Below, piece after piece: positions 1 through 11,585 of a stretch of 64,000 nt of DNA; position 1 is the first letter of the stretch; each line of letters starts with the position of its first letter. The notes under the pieces were generated by a model that saw only the letters and a list, made by a program, of their open reading frames with translations, was not told where the DNA came from and did no database searches. Both the position numbers and the translations under genes were made by a program. The DNA is taken from NCBI GenBank assembly GCA_946406115.1, contig OX291551.1, forward strand, positions 682,001 through 746,000, written 5' to 3'. The stretch comes from Apoda limacodes. Taxonomy: Eukaryota > Arthropoda > Insecta > Lepidoptera > Limacodidae.

Positions 1-159
1 AGAAAGAAAGAAGAAATGAAGTCACAATATCTACCATACTCCAATGTCTTGTATAAATTCAATACAACCCAAATTGAACTTTTTAATTTTTAAGCAATAG
101 ATTTTTATATCATGCCTTTTAGTGACAATACTTTTAATTTCAAGCATTACATCTCTGTC

Positions 160-620
160 TTTTTTGTTTGTTTTTTTACGTACTTTATCTTTCATTCTAC
201 ATTATTTCTTTCATTCAAAGCTGCATCAACTCCAAAATCGTAAAATATCTTCAACCAAAACTATCAATACAATATTTGGTGTTACTTTATTTGTGTCAAG
301 TTGAATTATTTTATCCTTTTTTACGTACTTCAACTTTCATTCTACATTATTTCTTTCATTCAAAGCTTCATCAACTCCAAAATCTTAAAATGTCTTCAAC
401 CAAAACTACCAAAACAATGTTTGGTGTTACTTTTTTGTGTCAAGTTGAATTATTTTACCCCTTTTTTGTTTGTTATTTTACGTACTTAAACTTTCATTCT
501 ACATTATTTCTCTCATTCAAAGCTTCATCAACTGCAAAATCGTAAAATATCTTCAACCCAAAACTACCAATACAATATTTGGTGTTACTTTTTTTTTGTC
601 AAGTTGAATTATTATGGTAT
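160..620. repeat. Three tandem copies of a ~145-157 bp AT-rich unit
   Basis: The motif 'tacgtactt' followed by 'ctttcattctacattattt' recurs at 177, 322 and 479, giving spacings of 145 and 157 bp. Each copy then carries a 'ttcaaccaaaactaccaa'-like stretch and 'tttggtgttact'. The copies differ by scattered substitutions and small indels, so the duplication is not recent. The short open frames across it are by-products of low complexity and match no protein I know. Confidence 0.85.
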
Positions 621-869
621 GTCAATATTTATACAAAAACCTTATTATTGTGTCGTAAGGGCTTTGTCAAATTTGCTTAATTTCCTACTGGCAACTTAAT
701 TCCTCAAAAGCCATTTTGTCACGTGGTTTGTTGACAAGCTTACAATGATTCGAAACACTGATTGCGAGACCTAGAAGTTGACTCACAGGACTAAAAAAAA
801 TTTACTACATTTCTAGTCAGTTTACATTGGTCCACTGCTAGACAGAGCACTTGAGATTTCACTGCGCGT

Positions 870-2117
870 GCAGCATGGGACCGGCACGGTGCTTATTGCC
901 GTTATTGCGCGGCGTAGACGTGACCTGCTGCTGTGGTGGTCAGAGACACCTAGTGAAACGGCTGACCGCTGGCCGCCCACAGATTTAGTTTTTCGGACCC
1001 AGGCATTACTTAATCTCCGTCACCGTCTCGATCTTTACTGCCTTGAAGACAGGGATCTGTAAATAATATAGGTGCACATATATCATGGTGGCCACTTCTG
1101 TATCTATGCCTGTTTTAACAGGTCTCACAACGGTGACACAGATGTGATTCGATTATACAGGCGCCTGAATTAAATGACTAACACATTTTTGAGCATTATT
1201 CCACAGAAGATCTACCTATTTTGGGAAACTTTAACGCCCGGCTCAGTTCTTTGACTAATAACTATAAAGATATTAGCTGTTCACAAATTGGCTTTGACCA
1301 ATGGATTCTCTCAACTAGTGCCTTTTTCTTGTCAGACAAAGAGGACCATACGCGCTCCTTACTGGACATTCTACTGAGTTCACGTCTGGACGGATATTCA
1401 GTCTCAGTATTCAGATTTAATTGTCATGGACACAGCCCGTTTTATTTGGGTAAACTAATAATTCTCAAGCAAACTGTATTCATATGCTTAAACGACGGCT
1501 TGAAACAATTAAATGTTGCTTCGTGGTTAAGTAAGAAAAGAATTCCTAGAGCTAAATTCCAATTTATTAGAAAAATAGGTGGATGGCTTGAAACCTTTCT
1601 CTCTGGCAGTCATGATTTCTATTCGCCTACTAAAGGGAACTTTTGCCATTTCCAATACAATTTGAAAGTCAAGATGAAGCTGGCACCCAAAAAAACTTGA
1701 AGTAGTACTTCACCTCGAGGCTAATTGTTTTACATGTCGCAAGTTCGACCCCATATGTGGAGTACTGCTGCCCTCTCTGGGCAGGTGCACCCGGAGCTTG
1801 ACCATTTTGACTTGGTTCAACCACGAGCTGTGACAATAGTTGATGATCCAAAATTTACAAGCCTTATTGAACCCTTAAGTATAAAAGAGAGAGTTTGCCT
1901 CACTATGTGTGTTTTACCGCTTGTATAATAGACCATTTTCTGAGGAATTGTTCAAAATGATGCGCACGGCTACTTTCTACCATTGTGCTACTCGCCATGG
2001 ACAGGGAATTCATCCTCACATCTTAGAACCTTAATGGTCACACACAGTGTGGCTGTAGAATGAACTTCCTGGCAAGGTATTTCCTAAGGACTACAGTAAC
2101 TATATAATAAAAAGGAG
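870..2117 (+). pseudogene. LINE family A relic, internally deleted (5'UTR, endonuclease, RT C-terminus)
   Basis: This is a decayed non-LTR retrotransposon. Positions 870-1010 match the 5' leader of the better copy at 24160-24450 (shared 'aaacggctgaccgctggccg'). The sequence then jumps to endonuclease coding: LEDRDL near 1055, GNFNAR with TNNYKDIS near 1225-1270, and LLDILLSSRLDGYSVSV near 1370-1410. The whole RT catalytic core is missing. From about 1670 it resumes in the region after the RT, with SQVRPHMWS and IVDDPKF near 1745-1855, followed by TATFYH-like and NELPGKVF-like stretches to about 2117. There are stops and frameshifts throughout. The poly(A) tail is absent or eroded. Family membership is clear from comparison within the window; the clade (Jockey/CR1 group) is inference. 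Confidence 0.8.
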
Positions 2118-4015
2118 TATTTTGTTACCGATGCACCGGCTAGGTGCTCAAGAGAGAGAGATTCAGGTAGAGTGAGTTCAGAGGCAAGTAAAGAAAATCA
2201 CTCTTCAAGGTCAAGGAAAGTTATAATGTATACTCGTTCAAGGTTATATTAACAATTTTTAATGTTTAGTAGTAACTTAATCACATAAGGTGATTCCTAA
2301 CCCTTAATATACAGAAATTAGAGCTATCTATTTTACAATATTAGAAACCACCGGAAAGACAGAAAAACCCTAAGCCTGCCTACACAGATTTCTAGATAGA
2401 AGGTTTGCAAATATCTATTAGGACAGAAAGTACATTTCGATTCTTCAGCCTAAAGCCCGATTGATGATGTCTCCCACGACGTCCACATCCAGTAGGTATC
2501 CGCCGCCAGAGTAGGTTTACGCGGACGGGACTGACTTTTAGGGAACCTGAGAACATGTGGTGTGTAAGGTTAGCCCAGGGCCTTGCTAAGCAGGCACGGT
2601 GCTATGCCACTCGTGGCTAATGCTTGCCTCGAAGGTTAGGTAAGCAGTGTTGCTCAGGCCGAGACTCCGCTAACGCTCAGGCCGAGGATTTGGAGTATAA
2701 AGAAACTCCTAGATTCCTCTTTAGTGCGGACGTCACTCAAGGGAGGACGCGCGATGGCCAAGAGAGTGATTGAGAAGGACAGCCTTCTCCTACGGCGTAG
2801 AGCCGTAGGGTGAATAGAAAGCCGTTACTGAAAACATATACATGCATTACTTACATGAAAATAATTCACATATTCACACACAAAATTAACATTTTACCGT
2901 ACCTTGGATGGTTAAATATTAGCTTTCGCTTAGTAGATAAATATTATGAATCCACTTAGATTCAGGGTAATTGACAATATTTTATAAGAATATACGCTCT
3001 TATACCAAGTCAAACGTAGAGATAATGAATTACGATGCCTAATGTCAAAAGTAAAAATGATTCTACAGTCTCTATATTTGAAACCTTGTAGATTTTCAGA
3101 GAACTAGGAATGGATATCTGGAAAATTCCCATAGTTTCTTGCATCCTCCGGTCATTTACCTGTTTCGAAAAACCTGAAACGGTAATTCCGTTATAACTAC
3201 ACTAACAGTAACACATTTTAAAATTGTTTAATAGGTGATATTTTCAGAATTACTACGTGTCTATTTTTATCGATACATCTAATGACCGCATTTTATACAT
3301 CCCTAACGTCAAGCGCTAGACTATGCCGGCGCAGGGCAGCAGCAGAAAAACTATCAAACTGCCGCCAATTATAGTAGCAACTTGTTTTTAAACCGCGAGA
3401 ACTTTCTTCCATCTCCATATTCATAACAAAGAAAAGGTGAAATTATACGCCAGCCATGAATATGCTAACGGCTGCGTAGTAAATGCTAAAGTTGAATAAC
3501 ATAGCGGAGGGGGAGGGGGGGGGGACGGGCCGGAAATTAATTATGTTTTATTATAACACATAGGTTACCTACGGACTACACTACGGTACATTCTTGATTT
3601 GTTATCTAATTCCTGAAAACATTCGGACGACGGATTTTTATTTTTTTTCTATATTATTGTACACTGGTCTGTTCAAATGGTAGGCCCAATAAGATTTATG
3701 CGATTTCTGGTGTATGATTGCTAATAGTAGTAGTTCTTCTAGGAAGCACCTTCGAGCTCCGTACGCTTAGAATAATGCAAACATCATAGAATGGCTTTGC
3801 ATAGCCGGTATACCTCTAAAAGTAAAGCATTTTAATGCTGTAAAATTTATTATATTGTATCGGGTTTGCACCCAAATGTTTATAAACTACGATTAACCTA
3901 AATTTAAATTTAATATTCTTATACTAACAAATACTAATCAAATAATAATAAATAAATATTTTTGGGCATTACACACAGCGCCGTCTGGTCCAAAGTAAAC
4001 AAAGCTTGTGTTATG
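2118..4015. other. Unassigned stretch with a GC-richer island and a G-run
   Basis: No gene is recognisable. Positions 2450-2830 are GC-richer than the surroundings; 'gctcaggccgag' occurs twice near 2653-2684, and an 8-bp perfect hairpin (cctacggc / gccgtagg, 5-nt loop) lies at 2789-2809. This could be the 5' leader of a retroelement, but there is no coding continuation. A run of mostly G lies near 3506-3523. The rest is AT-rich with no ORF worth calling. Confidence 0.4.
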
Positions 4016-4215
4016 GCTACCAGAAAACGGATACAAATACATATAAATTACTACTTTTTTTAATACGTACATATCATACATACATACACCCAGACTTACG
4101 ACAAACACAAATGTTTATCACATAAATGTTTGTCCAGTTCGGGAACCAACCCACATCCTCTGCATAGCAGCCGGCCACACTACCAACTAGGCTGCGAGGG
4201 AGTCCATGGCACAAA
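4016..4215 (-). repeat. tRNA-derived SINE, degenerate
   Basis: Read on the minus strand from 4200, the sequence gives 'cctagttggtagtgtggccg', a box A-like stretch, then 'gtgggttggttcccgaac', a degraded box B (GGTTCGANNCC type) near 4145. A tail with 'aaacatttgtg' and 'gtctgggtgtatgtatgta' runs left to about 4050. This is the layout of a widespread lepidopteran tRNA-derived SINE. Box B is mutated, so pol III activity is unlikely. Confidence 0.6.
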
Positions 4216-4489
4216 AGATATACGTAAATTTTTTTTTTTAATAATTATGTGATAACCGCTATGAGGCATTTCGTTGTGATCGAAAGTGATGTTACCGGGA
4301 AAAGTGGGAGGTGATATGATATGTGTAAATCGGGACTTGAACCCAAAACAATTGAACGTTGATAACTTATACGGATCTCGTATGTCTTATAATTCCTAGT
4401 CGATGCATCAAAAGCATGTCTCATTTTTGTATAGTAGCTACGGAGGCCTTTAAGCAAACCAAGTTAGTAATTTAAAAACAATAACAGAA

Positions 4490-6294
4490 GTGATGACTAA
4501 TATCTTTAATTCTTATCCTAATAATTATAAACTTCTTATTGGAGACTTTAATTTACCGTTTATAAAATGGAATTATCCACAAGAACCAAAATTTATTAAT
4601 TAATTAATTTCTATAATCGATAAATCGATTTTTTCAAAAAGTAGTTTTTAGTATGGTATAGCGCGCTTCCAAGAATAATCAAAAGTAAAAAAATCCCTAA
4701 AGAGTGTTACGTTTCATATTTAAAATCCACCCAAAATTCTATCAAAAATAACCTAAAACGGTTTTTGTAATTTTTAAAATCACAAAAAGGTGGTTCCAAT
4801 TGCACAGATGCAATGGCACAGATATCGCCGAGGGGTTCAGTCACTTCCTTAAAAGTGTATTTGCGCTCCACCTCAGCCTCATTATGACAAAAAACAATAT
4901 GTGATACCACATAATGACAATAATATGTGATACCACATAATGACAATAATATGTGATACCACATAATGACAATAATATGTGATACCACATAATGACAATA
5001 ATATGTGATACCACATAATGACAATAATATGTGATACCACATAATGACAATAATATGTGATACCACATAATGACAATAATATGTGATACCACATAATGAC
5101 AATAATATGTGATACCACATAATGACAATAATATGTGATACCACATAATGACAATAATATGTGATACCCACATAATGACAATAATATGTGATACCACATA
5201 ATGACAATAATATGTGATACCACATAATGACAATAATATGTGATACCACATAATGACAATAATATGTGATACCACATAATGACAATAATATGTGATACCA
5301 CATAATGACAATAATATGTGATACCACATAATGACAATAATATGTGATACCACATAATGACAATAATATGTGATACCACATAATGACAATAATATGTGAT
5401 ACCACATAATGACAATAATATGTGATACCACATAATGACAATAATATGTGATACCCACATAATGACAATAATATGTGATACCACATAATGACAATAATAT
5501 GTGATACCACATAATGACAATAATCATAAACTCTATATAACGGTAAATATAATAAAGAAACATTTAAAAAAGATTGATACAACAAAAGGTGCCGGTAGTG
5601 ATAAAATTCATCCATTATTTATTTTCAAATATGCTGATGAACTCGCTTATCCTTTGTTTTTACTAATCACTAAATCCTTGAATGACAATATATTTCCCTC
5701 TAAGAGTAAAGAGGCACATGTTATTCCGATTCAAAAAAAAGAGTCTAGAATGAAAATAGAATATTACCGAGGAATCTCGATATTAAATCAATTTAGTTAA
5801 TTGTTTGAAAAACTGGTTTATGACGCTATTTATTATATTATACATTAAGGCGTAACCGAACACCAGCATAGATTTTTAGAAAGGCCGCTCTACTACAACA
5901 CGCTTTGGGTGCTTTTCTTATTTCGTGCTTCGCGAAATGGAACAGTCTGGTCTAGTTGATGTGACCTACACAGATTTAAAAAGGTTTTGACCGTATATTG
6001 GAGTATTATAAAGAAAACATAATAACCGTAAATGTATATAAATGTCAACAAATTTTATTCACAAAGAAAGTATCACCCATAAGTTATCCATATGCTTTTG
6101 GTATTATACCTATTGAACTAGTTAGTCAAGTCCCTGACCTGATCTTGGGGTTTGTTCCTCGGACCTGTACCCCTATTAATGATATTAAAAAGAGAGTATT
6201 AAAAGTCTGTATTTTGGCTAAGTTCGTAGCAATTTTGAATACAGTACAATGTATATGGTCAACAATGTATAAAACAAAGTCAGACCAAATTTAG
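4490..6294 (+). pseudogene. LINE relic C: endonuclease and RT, split by a satellite
   Basis: Endonuclease coding is visible at about 4500-4600 (LLIGDFNLPF, then KWNY). The endonuclease-RT linker is at about 4805-4895 (DIAEGFSHFLKSVFAPP). Its reading resumes after the satellite at 5525 with KHLKKIDTTKGAGSDKIHP and an RT fingers region including SKSKEAHVIPI and YYRGISIL (5570-5795). Further scraps are EHQHRFLE-like near 5855 and VDVTYTDLKRF near 5955, the latter in the place of the motif around the first catalytic Asp. Positions 5998-6294 resemble the part after the catalytic core. The YADD core itself is lost. The element is non-functional. It is of the Jockey/CR1/RTE type by motif pattern; the exact clade is not determined. 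Confidence 0.7.
4892..5524. repeat. 26-bp minisatellite, ~24 units, hairpin-forming
   Basis: The period is exactly 26 bp. Each unit holds the imperfect palindrome 'atgtgataccacat'. Units are nearly identical apart from two 27-bp versions with an extra C ('gataccca') at 5161 and 5448. Because 26 is not a multiple of 3 and the minus strand has no stop in the unit, all three minus frames stay open (up to 302 codons). These are artefacts of the repeat rather than genes. The array sits in the endonuclease-RT linker of LINE C. Confidence 0.97.
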
Positions 6295-6423
6295 CGAATA
6301 CAACGTATATACTTACGTCACTTAAACTATCGACACAAATAAAATGCTACATCGCATCAAGAATCATGTAATCGTCATAATTTGTTTTTTGTTCTTTGTA
6401 TGATAGGAAAAAGTTCAAAAAAT

Positions 6424-6515
6424 AAAATCAAAATCAAATCAAAAATCTTTTTATTCAAATGGGTTACTAAGAACACTTTCGAATCGTCAAGTTAATTAAC
6501 TGTTACAAACTAATT
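6424..6515 (-). repeat. LINE 3'-end fragment (CR1/Jockey-like tail)
   Basis: The stretch 'tctttttattcaaatgggtt' followed by 'cttttgaatcgtca'-like sequence ('ctttcgaatcgtcaagttaa') is also found at 37595 and 47650 in the same orientation, with a left-hand end built of 'tcaaaatcaaa' repeats. In the minus reading this is a LINE 3' UTR terminus. Nothing upstream of it survives here. Confidence 0.6.
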
Positions 6516-6519
6516 ACAA

Positions 6520-7384
6520 TACTGTTTTGTTGCGTGCGTCCAACAGGTAGGTAGTCTTTGTAAAATCACAAACGAAACATAATATTATAGTGAATCAACT
6601 AATAAATACATGTTTTGTATTGAAACACTTAATAATCAAGATTTACAATGTAAATAGTTTGATTAAAAAAAAAACAATCAATATTCAGGTAATATTTCAA
6701 TTGCCTATTCTTTTTCATGTGATATGTGATACGAAAAAGTCTTCAATTATTCTGTGGCGGGATTTAAAGTAACTGCTGAAAAATATATCTATATAATATT
6801 ACACAGCAGACGTACAGGGACATATATATACTAAGAAAACAAAAAAGTTTGCAAGAGCAGACCAGCCTCCACAGGCGGTACTCGTTCACAAGTATGACAC
6901 ATGAATCAGCCAACCATGTTTTAGGGCACGTAACGACCCGACGCACATGACTTACGCACGGACATTACTTGATATGTCTTTGACTCACGATACATTATGC
7001 GATCACATAGATTGTCCTGTTTTACTCCATGAACTTACGTTCTGCGTTCCTGTAACTCGCACCCGCCCGCGCCCGCGCAGTACAACATTACTAGCCGTTC
7101 CACTGTGTAGCACCAACTATCGTTTAAATTCTGTTCTCACCCGTACCTATAGCTCTCACATATAACACTATGTTTAATAATATAGATCCCTTTATTTACT
7201 CTAAAAGCACAATCAAAAAGCCAGTGAAACTAAAACTAATTGACAATACTAGGAACAAATTAATAAATGCTACATGAAGTATACAAAATATAATTTACAA
7301 ACATTATTCTATCAATATATATATGAATACTTTTATAATATGAACCAGAATACTTATTTATGATTGATTTATAATTATTACATT
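6520..7384. other. Unassigned AT-rich stretch
   Basis: No recognisable gene or repeat family. Short GC-richer segments occur at about 6900-7080, with open frames under 75 codons that match nothing I know. Confidence 0.4.
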
Positions 7385-7435
7385 ATTCGTTGATATACCT
7401 CTTTACTTTTTAAAGTTAAGAGACAAAAGACATGA
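7385..7435 (+). pseudogene. Tiny RT fragment of the D/E LINE family
   Basis: The roughly 45 bp from 'gatatacctctttac' to 'agacatgat' align with the stretch just after the catalytic FADD of the RT copies at about 9669-9715 and 10620-10680 (DISLLFKVK-like). It is isolated and has no flanking match. It may be a 5'-truncated scrap or the product of a recombination. Confidence 0.55.
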
Positions 7436-7629
7436 TGAGCATCCTCCCGCGACGATCATAGTGTAAAGACGTATTTTCTGTTCTTGTAGCATCTTTATAT
7501 TTAATGTCATAATTATAGTAAAAATATTGTGGAAAGTACTAAGAACGCATAAAGTTATAGTAGTGTAACTTGCGGTGTGTGCGGACCCAATTATAGGCGC
7601 CAGCCAGTAAAGAACTTAAAATAGTATAA

Positions 7630-8520
7630 ATGTCACTAAAACGTACTGAACCCACTACACGCAGTCCATCCCTATCATCAGCAACGCTAAATACGACAAA
7701 TGAAACGTTGCATCACTGTGATTCTGAACCAGGCCAGCAAAAAATCAAAAAACGGTCCAAACGAAAGTTCAATAAAATCTCCCATGAAACCGAAGAATTG
7801 CAGTCGCTTAGAGAAGAGATTCGAACTATGTTCTCAAAGTTTTCTTCGGAACAAAGCAGAAAATTTACAAGCCTAGAAAAGTCAATAAAAAAAATAAAAG
7901 AGCAAAACTCGGATCTCACTAAATCCATAGGATATTTGGCACTCAAATACAATGAGATAAAAGAAAAAAAGGGCAAATATTAAAAAGTGCAGAAACGATT
8001 ATTTCAGTTACATAAAACTTTTAGAAAATAAGATTCAAAACTTAAAAATACGTTTATTGTGTACAAGTATTGAGCTGCAACATATTCCTGAAAAACAAAA
8101 GCCAGAAACTAAATAGTATCTTACGGGCATCATGCTAAATACAGCAAAGGCACCGAAAACAGAAATTGAATACGAAATATCTACAGAGCAAAATCCAGGT
8201 CTGGTGATGGCCCTATTATAACGGAGGTCCTAAATACAACAACAAAGGAAAAATTTATTAAAAATATTAAACTGCGTAATAAGGGCAAAAAAGAGAGACT
8301 CAGCACCAAAACCATAGAAATAGAAGGGCACGACAAGCCAATCTTCCTATCTGAATAGCTGACAAAAAAGGCAAAACACGTGTTTTTCCTAGCCCAAGCC
8401 CTTTGCAAAAAAAAAACTTAATTTCATTCTGTTGGACCTCAAACGGATATGTTTTCCTACGAAGAACAGAAGGATCACCATTGTTTTGTATCTCCGAAGA
8501 AGATTGGTAAAAAATAAAAG
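7630..8520 (+). pseudogene. LINE D ORF1 protein: coiled coil then baculovirus FP-like domain
   Basis: An open frame of 117 codons starts with MSLKRTEPTTRSPS at 7630. It has a low-complexity, basic N-terminus (KIKKRSKRKFNK) and then a heptad-rich coiled-coil segment (about residues 55-110, ELQSLREEIRTMF onward). A stop ends it at 7983. Beyond the stop, in shifted frames, the sequence still spells the C-terminal nucleic-acid chaperone-like domain: KEREHQNHRN-like near 8290, DKPIFLSE near 8335, LTKKAKHVFFLAQ near 8360, then FCWTSNGYVFLRR near 8430. FP-type C-terminal domains of this kind occur in ORF1 of insect LINEs. At least three frame breaks make it non-functional. It is upstream of the endonuclease at 8905, the expected order. 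Confidence 0.75.
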
Positions 8521-8904
8521 CGGCAGCTACTATACCCGTAAATGCTATTACTTTGGTACGCAACTTTTTATTTATCGTAAGATTATTTCTTTCATACTTT
8601 TTTCACAAATCAGCTTTTTACTTCTAACAGCATCAATAACTGCTATAAGAACCTGTAATTTATCTTACCTCACTAAATACACACCGCCTAGCAGTATACA
8701 ACACATACCCGTACACACACATGTGCACAGTATTCCAATAACTACCCCCATTCATTTCGTCCTTAAGCAGCAACAATAGTTACGACTGAACTATAAAACT
8801 AAAATTCGATAAAGATATATCTCTTTTTGACAACATTGATAACACATATCCGTATCAGAATTTGTGATCTCAAAACTGCAATTCTCTATTGTCACCACAT
8901 AAAC

Positions 8905-9470
8905 ATAAGCTCACTGTAATAACACAAAATATATTAAGTATCAGCCGAAATTTTCACGATTTTCTACTGTTGATTTCAAATCTGGATTTTGACTGTGATA
9001 TTATAATTCTAACCGAATGCTAGTTATCGCGAAATGTAGTTGTTCCTCAATTACCAGGATACTCCTGTTTCTCTAGCAATTCATTTGTACACCAACACGA
9101 TGGCGTAGTAGTTTGCACAAAAAAAAATCTTGATGTACCAGTCACAGAACCAAATTTCTTAGAGACCAACTGCTTGGTCATGAAAATTGGCTCGGACTGC
9201 TCTTGTGGGAATTCACCGCTCACCGTTCTTTAGAAATATTAATAATTTTTCTAAATCTCTAGATGAGTCCTTCAAAACCTATCAAACTACAAATACCTAA
9301 ATCTTGCCGCCTATCATGGACTTATGCCGGCACACACCTTTTCAACGCGTGGAGTCTCATGCTTAGACCACGTTCTTTTGAAAACTAAAAACCTAGGAGT
9401 TACACTAGTTTTAAGTTCCTCTGTTACAGACCAAAATTCTTTTTCGTTAGGTTTAGAATACTGTAGCAAA
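8905..9470 (+). pseudogene. LINE D apurinic-type endonuclease domain, degraded
   Basis: With frame corrections the plus strand reads ITQNILSISRNFHDF near 8915, DIIILTECWL near 8998, PGYSCFSSNSFVHQHDGVV near 9055-9110 and NCLVMKIGS near 9170. The late part is DHVLLKTKNLGVTL near 9370. These are typical positions of the metal-binding Glu (ECWL) and the GY/DGV segments of LINE endonucleases. Multiple stops are present. The region after about 9470 jumps straight into the RT palm, so the linker and RT fingers have been deleted. Confidence 0.7.
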
Positions 9471-9564
9471 AATTAAAATAAATACATTCAAACATAAATC
9501 ACTAAAATAAACTATGACCTATTACCCTAGTTGCTTCAAGTATAAACTTCAAAACTATCTACAA

Positions 9565-9838
9565 CAGTCACTATGGGAGTCACTCACGGCTCAATTTTAG
9601 GTTCTTTTCTATTTCTTATTTACATTAAACCATATCATTTAAAAAACCATGACATTGTCTTATTTGCTGATGACATCTCTTTACTTTTTAAAGTTAAGAC
9701 ACGACAGACATGTTATTACGAATTAAATAATGACATTTCTAAAATTGAAAATTGGTTTAACGCTAATAATTTGTCACTTAAAGAGATAAAAACCAAACGT
9801 GTTAAATTTACATTACCAAATGTTAGTAAGATCCAGAC
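9565..9838 (+). pseudogene. LINE D RT palm fragment with FADD
   Basis: An open stretch from 9573 shows GVTHGSILGSFLFLIYI (RT motif 4-like, with GVPQGS altered to GVTHGS), then DIVLFADDISLLFKVK with the catalytic FADD intact, and ENWFNANNLSL with KFTLPNVS. About 85 residues closely resemble the same part of the minus-strand copy at 10510-10780. At about 9840 the sequence switches into that minus-strand copy. Confidence 0.85.
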
Positions 9839-9842
9839 AAGA

Positions 9843-11290
9843 GACAATCATAAGCATAGTCTGAAATATTGTAGTATGCTTTTTTACACAGTAGTTGTTT
9901 AACAAAACATTTAAATTTACCTATTGATAGCTTTTGAATATTATTAGGAACTTTGTTGTAAAAGTCTATACATTGCCCCATAAAAGAGTTACTAAATTTG
10001 TGTAGACGCGTATCATGCACCATCAGCTTATTTTTACTTCTAGTATTTACTTTGTGAACATCACGTTTCTTGCTGAAACTATTGATATTTTTATGTACAT
10101 ATAAAAGATTTTCATATATGTTACTCGTACTGCGACGCTCAAGTTAAAATTTTTACTTCCCTAAACCTATCCCTCAGAGATATCCTAGATCCTAATTTAT
10201 AAATAGCACGAATTGCCCTTTTTTGTAACAAAAATATTGTATTTACATCAGCAGCGCTACCCCACAATAGGATACCATATGTCATTAAACTATGGAAATA
10301 GCTAAAATATACTATTTTTGCAGTGTCGACATCGGTCAATTGTCTTATTTTCTTGATCGCATACACAGCAGAGCTAAGTTTTTTGGCTAGGTTATGAATA
10401 TGAGGACCCCATTGAAGTTTGGAGTCCAGCGTTATGCCAAGAAAGACTGTTGAATAAACAAGTTCTAATTGCTCGCCATTAATATTAATACATGTCTGTC
10501 TCTGACTAACATTTGGTAATGTAAATTTAACACATTTGGTTTTTTTTTCATTAAGTAACAAATTATTAGCGTTAAACCAATTTACAATTTTAGAAAGGGC
10601 ATCATTTAATTCATTATAACATGTCTGTCGTCTCTTAACTTTAAAAAGCAAAGAGGTGTCATCAGCAAATAAGACAATGTCATGGTTTTTTACATTATAT
10701 GGGAGATCGTTAATGTAAATAAGAAATAGAAAAGGACCTAAAATTGAGCCCTGAGGGACTCCTATAGTGACTGCTGATCCCGGAGATCTTTCACCGTTGA
10801 CATCTATTTTCTGTACTCTCCTACTCATATAGGATGTCAAAAGGTCGAGAGCTTTGCCTCTAATACCATAGTGATGTAGCTTCCTGATGAGATTTTCATG
10901 TTGAACACAGTCAAATGCCTTAGATAAATCACAAAACACTCCAAGGGCGTCATGCGAATCCTCCCAGGCGTTATATATATTTTTTAATAGTGCCACTCCT
11001 GCATCGGTTGTGGAACGGCCTTTCATAAAGCCAAACTGTTTACTACTAAGTAGCTCATTAATACAGAAATGGCTTAACATTTGACAAAGTATGATTTTTT
11101 TCAAAAACTTTACTGAGTATAGGTAGTATTGAAATAGGCCGAAAATTATTAGGATCTGTTGAACTACCTGATTTAAAAAGAGGTATAACTTTGCTAAGTT
11201 TCATCTCATCAGGAAACACACCACTATCAACACAACTATTAAATATAATGGCTAAGGGTTGTGCTATAACACACAAGAGAACTTTTAAAC
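9843..11290 (-). pseudogene. LINE E reverse transcriptase, minus strand, nearly complete RT
   Basis: Reading leftwards from 11276: fingers motif FKSGSSTDPNNFRPISILP, a frame break near 11100, then a 321-codon open frame (11104-10139). That frame carries SKQFGFMKGRSTTDAG, CDLSKAFDCV (first catalytic Asp), GVPQGSILGPFLFLIYINDL, LFADDTSLLFKVK (catalytic Asp pair), NANNLLLNEKKTK and FLGITLDSKLQWGPHI, and ends with LLQKRAIRAIYKLGSR. After a stop the C-terminal region continues in other frames to about 9843 (GQCIDFYNKVPNNIQKLS near 9950). The catalytic residues are intact; stops and shifts break the rest. The 3' UTR is missing, which is odd for a LINE insertion. It is of the CR1/Jockey-type by motif pattern. 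Confidence 0.9.
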
Positions 11291-11585
11291 CTCGGTTACT
11301 TATAACAACACTGGTTTATAAATCTTGTGAGTTACTAACTGTCAGACAACTCTTCATATCCAGCATTATTTTAAAACAACACTCGGTATCATATTTTTAT
11401 CAAAACATGTCTCTCATACGAAGGAAAGGAGTTACGCAGATAATAAACTTCAATGGTTCAAAAAACAGTTTACCAACAGATTATATTGTTTCCTCTTTAA
11501 AATTTTAAATATCTCCAAACTATCACACTTCAAATTGTAAACAAAAGCTTAACGAATGGTTACGCTCATTAAACCATGAGCACAC
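11291..11585 (+). pseudogene. Probable LINE post-RT C-terminus, plus strand
   Basis: The plus frame reads LTVRQLFISSIIL, SVSYFYQNMSLIRRKGVTQ and SKNSLPTDYIVSS, and after a break KLNEWLRSLNHE near 11545. The spacing resembles the region after the RT in CR1/Jockey LINEs (RxxF...IL...YxYxN). It may be the end of LINE D resuming beyond the inverted copy, followed by the 40-bp repeats as its 3' UTR. Similarity is weak, so the assignment is tentative. Confidence 0.4.

Noticed and set aside
122..545. Three overlapping frames near the left end
   Set aside because: They follow the 145-157 bp repeat and repeat the same low-complexity peptide.
4707..5615. 302-codon minus frame through the 26-bp array
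   Set aside because: It exists only because the unit has no minus stop; the ends are LINE sequence read backwards. No gene.
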